Assembly (NCBI RefSeq): GCF_001183605.1
Contig: NZ_LFXJ01000009.1
Coordinates: 23,697-87,696, forward strand
DNA length: 64,000 bases
Direction: 5' to 3'
DNA from: Lysinibacillus xylanilyticus
GTDB lineage: Bacteria > Bacillota > Bacilli > Bacillales_A > Planococcaceae
In this document: one piece after another, positions 60,572-64,000 of the stretch
How positions within the stretch are numbered: position 1 is the first letter of the stretch
Layout: every line of letters starts with the position of its first letter
The notes under the pieces: model-generated
Database searches by the model: none
What the model saw: the letters and a program-made list of their open reading frames with translations, nothing else
Told to the model about the DNA's origin: nothing
Translations under genes and position numbers: made by a program

Positions 60572-61778
60572 AGTAATTATTATTGGTGCTGGTCCTGCTG
60601 GGCTTTCTGCCGCTATTACATTAGCAGAAAAAAATATAGCTGTTCTTGTCATTGATGAATACTTATATGCAGGAGGACGCTTACTTGGACAATTATATGA
60701 AGAAAGTCCAGGGAAATGGTGGAATGGCATTGCAGTATCTAAGCGTTTATTTGAACGTGCAAAAGCTCTCAATGTCGAACTTTTACTACAAACGAGCGTT
60801 TCAGATTTAGAAAAAATTGAGCAAGAGTGGACCGTCCATACAAATAAAGGTGTATTTCGTACAAGGCAGCTTCTGTTAGCTACAGGTGCCGCTGAATCTC
60901 CATTCCCAATTCCAGGTTGGACACTTCCTGGCGTAATGTCTGTAGGGGCTGCACAAGTAATGACAAATGTACATCGTGTAAAGCCCGGCAAACGTGGGGT
61001 CATTATTGGCGTTAACGTACTTTCCTCAGCCATCGCGATGGAATTACAAATCGCAAGCGTTCAAGTAGCAGCTATCACATTACCCGCTACCAACTTATTA
61101 ACAGAGGATAGTGGAAACCCTCTAGAGGTCATGAATTCATTACTACATGTATCTCAGATGGCCCCCTCTCCCCTTGTTAAAATCGGAAGTAAATTTATGA
61201 AAAATGAATTTATGAAGAAGTTAGGTATTACCTTCTATCCAAAAAATGGAGTAAAAATGTGGGATATTCCAATTATGTTACGAAAAGCAGTCGTCGAAAT
61301 AGTTGGCAAAGATCAAGTAGAAGGTGTAGTCATTGCAACAGTAAATACTGATGGCTCCATCGTTCTTGGCAGCGAAAAACGCATTAAAGCAGATTTTGTT
61401 TGTATAGCTGGCGGTTTATATCCTTTAGCAGAACTTGCTTCTTTAGCAGGTTGTCCATTCCATTATATTGAACAATTAGGTGGGTTTATCCCGTTACATA
61501 ATGAGCAAATGGAAACTAACTTAGAGGGACTGCATGTTGCGGGCAATATTACTGGTATTGAAGGAGCAAAAGTTGCATTAGCACAAGGCAAAGTTGCTGC
61601 GCTTACAATCGCATATAAATTAAATACTGGCACTACAAAGCAAGAAATTCAACGCGCTATTGAAGATGTAGAGACTACAAGGGCTAACGCACATATTCAG
61701 TTCCATCCAGAAGTTCTAGCAGGTCGCCAACAATTGAAAAAAATTTGGACAGAGTCATTTCTAAAAGTTACCAAATAA
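60561..61778 (+). CDS. FAD/NAD(P)-binding subunit of the D-hydroxyproline dehydrogenase (HcnB-like)
   Basis: This 405-residue flavoprotein of the pyridine-nucleotide-disulphide oxidoreductase fold begins VIIIGAGPAGLSAAITLAEK and has YAGGRLLGQL, the central ATGAAESPFPIPGW and the C-terminal GNITGIEGAKVALAQGKVA. Together with the two iron–sulfur subunits and the DAO-like subunit encoded leftward, it should form the heteromeric dehydrogenase that passes electrons on from cis-4-hydroxy-D-proline. ATG 60561 follows GGAGG at seven bases. Confidence 0.87.
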   Translation: MKNKVIIIGAGPAGLSAAITLAEKNIAVLVIDEYLYAGGRLLGQLYEESPGKWWNGIAVSKRLFERAKALNVELLLQTSVSDLEKIEQEWTVHTNKGVFRTRQLLLATGAAESPFPIPGWTLPGVMSVGAAQVMTNVHRVKPGKRGVIIGVNVLSSAIAMELQIASVQVAAITLPATNLLTEDSGNPLEVMNSLLHVSQMAPSPLVKIGSKFMKNEFMKKLGITFYPKNGVKMWDIPIMLRKAVVEIVGKDQVEGVVIATVNTDGSIVLGSEKRIKADFVCIAGGLYPLAELASLAGCPFHYIEQLGGFIPLHNEQMETNLEGLHVAGNITGIEGAKVALAQGKVAALTIAYKLNTGTTKQEIQRAIEDVETTRANAHIQFHPEVLAGRQQLKKIWTESFLKVTK

Positions 61779-61896
61779 AACTGTCAGTATTTTAGACAAA
61801 ACAAAAAAGTGTATAACATTTAGCAATTAGAATATTACACTGTGTTACATTTACACGCAGCAAGCATTCGAGTCAGCGTAAACAGCATAACAACCT

Positions 61897-61939
61897 AAAA
61901 AAATCTTTTTCTCATAACACGGAGAAAAGGATTTTTTTT
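61897..61939 (+). terminator. Terminator after the dehydrogenase operon
   Basis: AAAAAAATCTTTTTCTC pairs with GAGAAAAGGATTTTTT around a short loop and is followed by T residues. Confidence 0.85.
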
Positions 61940-61979
61940 AGATTTATAAGAAAAAGATTTTTTTGACATCTTGCTTAAG

Positions 61980-62028
61980 ACGCCCCCGTAAAGCGTTCTC
62001 GGAGTGAAGTGTGTAATCAAGAACATAT
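61980..62028. repeat. Intergenic repeat family A fragment (inverted)
   Basis: GACGCCCCCGTAAAGCGTTC…GGAGTGAAG…AATCAAG is a decayed reverse-complement family A copy in the gap before the symporter gene. The remaining sequence to 62277 holds only the promoter below and AT-rich leader. Confidence 0.5.
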
Positions 62029-62050
62029 TTTGATGAAGAGCATTTTTTTA

Positions 62051-62066
62051 TGGCATAAAAAATGCA
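62051..62066 (+). promoter_or_regulatory. Probable sigma-54 promoter of the symporter gene
   Basis: TGGCATAAAAAATGCA matches the -24/-12 consensus except for A in place of T at the start of the -12 part. It lies about 210 bases upstream of the symporter start, implying a long leader. Confidence 0.65.
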
Positions 62067-62277
62067 TTAAGAATTATAAGGGAGGGAAGTTTTGAAGGGA
62101 GGTATTTTTTAACTATTATCTTCAATTCATAAATTTAAGCTTGAGTAATCCCTAACGATAGCTATGTAGTAAAACGATTTTAGTAGGAAATGGAAGTATA
62201 CAATCTTAGGGAAATGCCCATAGCGCAAGGAATTTATGAACATAAAAAAAGAATTAGTTGTTCAAGGGGGAAATAAT

Positions 62278-63732
62278 TTGGAAGCAATCATTAATACGTT
62301 AGTCGATTACATTTGGGGAAATGCACTCGTTTATTTAGCATTAGGTGTAGGTTTGTATTTTACTATTCTGACTCGAGCTGTACAATTTCGTTATATTCCA
62401 GAAATGATACGATTATTGCGTGAACGAAAAGAATCAAATGAAGGAATATCATCTTTCCAAGCTTTTTGTATGGCATTATCTGGACGTGTTGGGGTCGGTA
62501 ATATCGCAGGGGTAGCTACTGCTATTGCGGCTGGTGGACCAGGTGCAGTTTTTTGGATGTGTGTGATGGCGTTTCTTGGAGGGGCAAGCGCTTTCATTGA
62601 ATCAACACTAGCACAGGTTTATAAAGAAAAAGCAGATAATCAATATCGTGGTGGATCACCGTTTTATATTGAAAAAGGTTTAAAACTTAAAGGTTTCGCT
62701 ATTTTTGTAGCACTTGTTATTTGTATTTCTTATGGCATTTTAGTACCCGGTATTCAAGCAAATACAATTGCCACTTCATTTAGTACAGCATTTAATATTT
62801 CTCCATATATAACGGGTATAGTGATTGTTGTCCTTTTAGGACTAATAATTTTTGGTGGTGTTAAACGTATTGCTCGAGTTGCCGATAAAATTGTGCCTAT
62901 CATGGCGCTTGCCTACGTTCTTTTAACACTTATTATTTTAGGTGCTCATGCAAGTGAAATTCCTAATATGATTAAATTAATTTTTACAAGTGCATTTGGT
63001 ACGAACGAAATATTTGGGGGTATAATTGGTACTGCCATCGCTTGGGGTGTAAGACGTTCAGTATTTTCAAATGTTGCTGGAGCTGGTGAAGCAACATTCA
63101 GTTCTGCCGCTGCTGAAGTATCCCATCCAGCTAAACAAGGATTAGTGCAAGGTTTCTCGATTTACATTGATACTATTATCGTGTGTACAGCAACTGCTTT
63201 AATGATTTTAATTACAGGTATGTATAATGTAACACCTCCTGGAGCAACAGCGCCTCTAGTTGAAAACATTCCTGGCGTTGTGGCAGGTACTGCTTATACA
63301 CAAGCGGCAGTCTCTACTGTGTTTAATGATTTTGGTAGTGGTTTCGTGGCTATAGCCATTTTCCTTTTTGCATTTACAACTTTAATGGCCTACTACTATA
63401 TCGCAGAAACTACCATCGTATATTTAGATAAAAAACTGCAATACCCAGTATTAAAATTAGTTTTAAAATTTGTCTTCTTAATTGTAGTTTATATTGGAAG
63501 TGTTCAATCTGTTAGTTTGATGTGGGGTCTTGGAGATATCGGATTCGGCAGTATGAGTTATTTAAACTTTATTGCCATTGTCTTATTAACAAAACCAGCT
63601 ATAAAAGTTTTGCGTGATTACGACCGTCAAAAGAAGGCTGGGCTCGATCCGATTTTTGATCCGCGAGAAGTAGGCATTGAAAATGCTGATTTCTGGATAG
63701 AGTACAGTAACAAACATAAACATAACAAATAG
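62278..63732 (+). CDS. AGCS-family sodium:amino-acid symporter
   Basis: This is a sodium- or proton-coupled amino-acid carrier of the alanine/glycine:cation symporter family, about 484 aa with some ten membrane helices. Family signatures are YFTILTRAVQFR near the N-terminus, GRVGVGNIAGVATAIAAGGPG and AWGVRRSVFSNVAGAGEATF. In this position it probably imports hydroxyproline, alanine or glycine, as from collagen-derived material; the substrate is inference. TTG 62278 follows AAGGGGG at seven bases and gives the usual N-terminus; ATG 62236 with AAGGA is an alternative. Confidence 0.88.
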   Translation: MEAIINTLVDYIWGNALVYLALGVGLYFTILTRAVQFRYIPEMIRLLRERKESNEGISSFQAFCMALSGRVGVGNIAGVATAIAAGGPGAVFWMCVMAFLGGASAFIESTLAQVYKEKADNQYRGGSPFYIEKGLKLKGFAIFVALVICISYGILVPGIQANTIATSFSTAFNISPYITGIVIVVLLGLIIFGGVKRIARVADKIVPIMALAYVLLTLIILGAHASEIPNMIKLIFTSAFGTNEIFGGIIGTAIAWGVRRSVFSNVAGAGEATFSSAAAEVSHPAKQGLVQGFSIYIDTIIVCTATALMILITGMYNVTPPGATAPLVENIPGVVAGTAYTQAAVSTVFNDFGSGFVAIAIFLFAFTTLMAYYYIAETTIVYLDKKLQYPVLKLVLKFVFLIVVYIGSVQSVSLMWGLGDIGFGSMSYLNFIAIVLLTKPAIKVLRDYDRQKKAGLDPIFDPREVGIENADFWIEYSNKHKHNK

Positions 63733-63735
63733 AAA

Positions 63736-63779
63736 AAAGAGCAACTACAAAAACTATAATGGTTTGTAGTTGCTCTTTC
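63736..63779 (+). terminator. Terminator after the symporter gene
   Basis: AAAGAGCAACTACAAA and TTTGTAGTTGCTCTTT form a perfect 16-base stem directly after the stop codon. Confidence 0.92.
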
Positions 63780-63928
63780 ATTGTTTAATTGCCAACAGTT
63801 TTAATTTCTTGTCGATGGTAAATTACATCATTTGAACATTTGAGTTTAAGTGTCCGTTTACATCCAACCCTAGGGATTGAAGCGACCACGAGGATATAGT
63901 ACTTTAGCCTATGCCGTTTCTTTAACAA

Positions 63929-63960
63929 TAAAAAACAGCCAGCACTCAGCTGACTGTTTT
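63929..63960 (-). terminator. rRNA operon terminator
   Basis: AACAGTCAGC pairs with GCTGGCTGTT and is followed by TTTTTATTG on the minus strand, just after the 5S rRNA 3' end. Confidence 0.85.
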
Positions 63961-63963
63961 CAT

Positions 63964-64000
63964 TGCCTAGCGACGTCCTACTCTCACAGGGGGAAGCCCC
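63964..64000 (-). rRNA. rrf: 5S rRNA, 3' end only
   Basis: The minus strand reads GGGGCTTCCCCCTGTGAGAG and then TAGGACGTCGCTAGGCA, the conserved 3' portion of a Firmicute 5S rRNA. The gene runs off the window, indicating an rrn operon transcribed leftward. Confidence 0.93.

Noticed and set aside
60461..61033. Minus-strand 190-codon frame
   Set aside because: It lies fully opposite two well-supported sigma-54-operon genes and shows no recognisable domain or ribosome site.
62101..62235. Possible riboswitch in the long symporter leader
   Set aside because: I looked for glycine, lysine and T-box core motifs in 62066–62277 and saw none; no terminator lies before the start codon.

Overview
The window looks like chromosome of a low-GC, endospore-forming Firmicute of the Bacillaceae/Planococcaceae type, most likely Lysinibacillus or a close relative. 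The evidence is the gene order shared with Bacillus subtilis (groESL–ydiL–tatCA–rex–ydiF–tsaD/rimI/tsaB/tsaE; des–desK–desR; endoQ next to a small gene), S-layer-homology proteins, a YaaH/SleL-type spore enzyme, a SAM-I riboswitch, CIRCE, BirA-box and MhqR-type operators, strong GGAGG ribosome sites and frequent TTG/GTG starts. The genus is an inference.

Layout. 1–4.2 kb: DesKR thermosensor with its fatty-acid desaturase, then a GNAT acetyltransferase. 4.2–10.1 kb: SAM-riboswitch-controlled yitJ–metH methionine operon. 10.2–19.3 kb: hemY/cgoX, HemAT oxygen sensor, a Sel1-repeat protein, a YdcF-like membrane protein, a small secreted Asn-rich/DUF2653 pair, a NaK-like channel with an odd filter and an SGNH–Fn3–SLH surface protein. 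19.4–24.8 kb: endonuclease Q, a complete IS3-family (IS150-like) element sitting in the loop of a terminator, a 58-codon gene, a TetR-controlled SMR efflux pair and bioY. 24.9–27.7 kb: MhqR-type quinone/azo stress genes. 27.8–34.0 kb: two tandem YcdB-repeat/SLH surface proteins and a LysM–GH18 spore enzyme that appears to start at ATT. 34.2–38.6 kb: an accessory island with a 140-bp tandem array, an ATPase–TOPRIM gene pair resembling anti-phage modules, a 36-bp tandem array, a Pro-rich repeat protein and a secreted unknown with a candidate leader peptide. 38.7–49.4 kb: the conserved chaperone/Tat/Rex/t6A region, with a DnaA-box cluster between tsaD and the ABC-F gene. 50.2–63.7 kb: tRNA-Asp, rpoN (sigma-54) and a hydroxyproline catabolic regulon. 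The last 37 bases are the 3' end of a 5S rRNA gene, so an rrn operon lies just beyond.

How genes work together. The right-hand third encodes trans-4-hydroxyproline to 2-oxoglutarate: 2-epimerase, a multi-subunit D-hydroxyproline dehydrogenase split between two divergent operons, a DapA-family deaminase and 2-oxoglutarate-semialdehyde dehydrogenase. A sigma-54 activator lies between the operons, consensus -24/-12 promoters face both ways, and rpoN itself is nearby. A proline-racemase-family paralogue lacking both catalytic cysteines is embedded in this operon.

The window is also rich in intergenic repeats. Family A resembles a long Bacillaceae repeat related to GTTGATTTCCGTTCCGGCTG. Family B is a roughly 300-bp multi-hairpin element beginning with CAATTATGCC/GGCATAATTG. 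Family C is a roughly 36-bp element with core CGAAAGCGAAGCGACAG flanked by stems that change together from copy to copy. Comparison of copies inside the window shows C elements inserted into B, and B material inserted into A.
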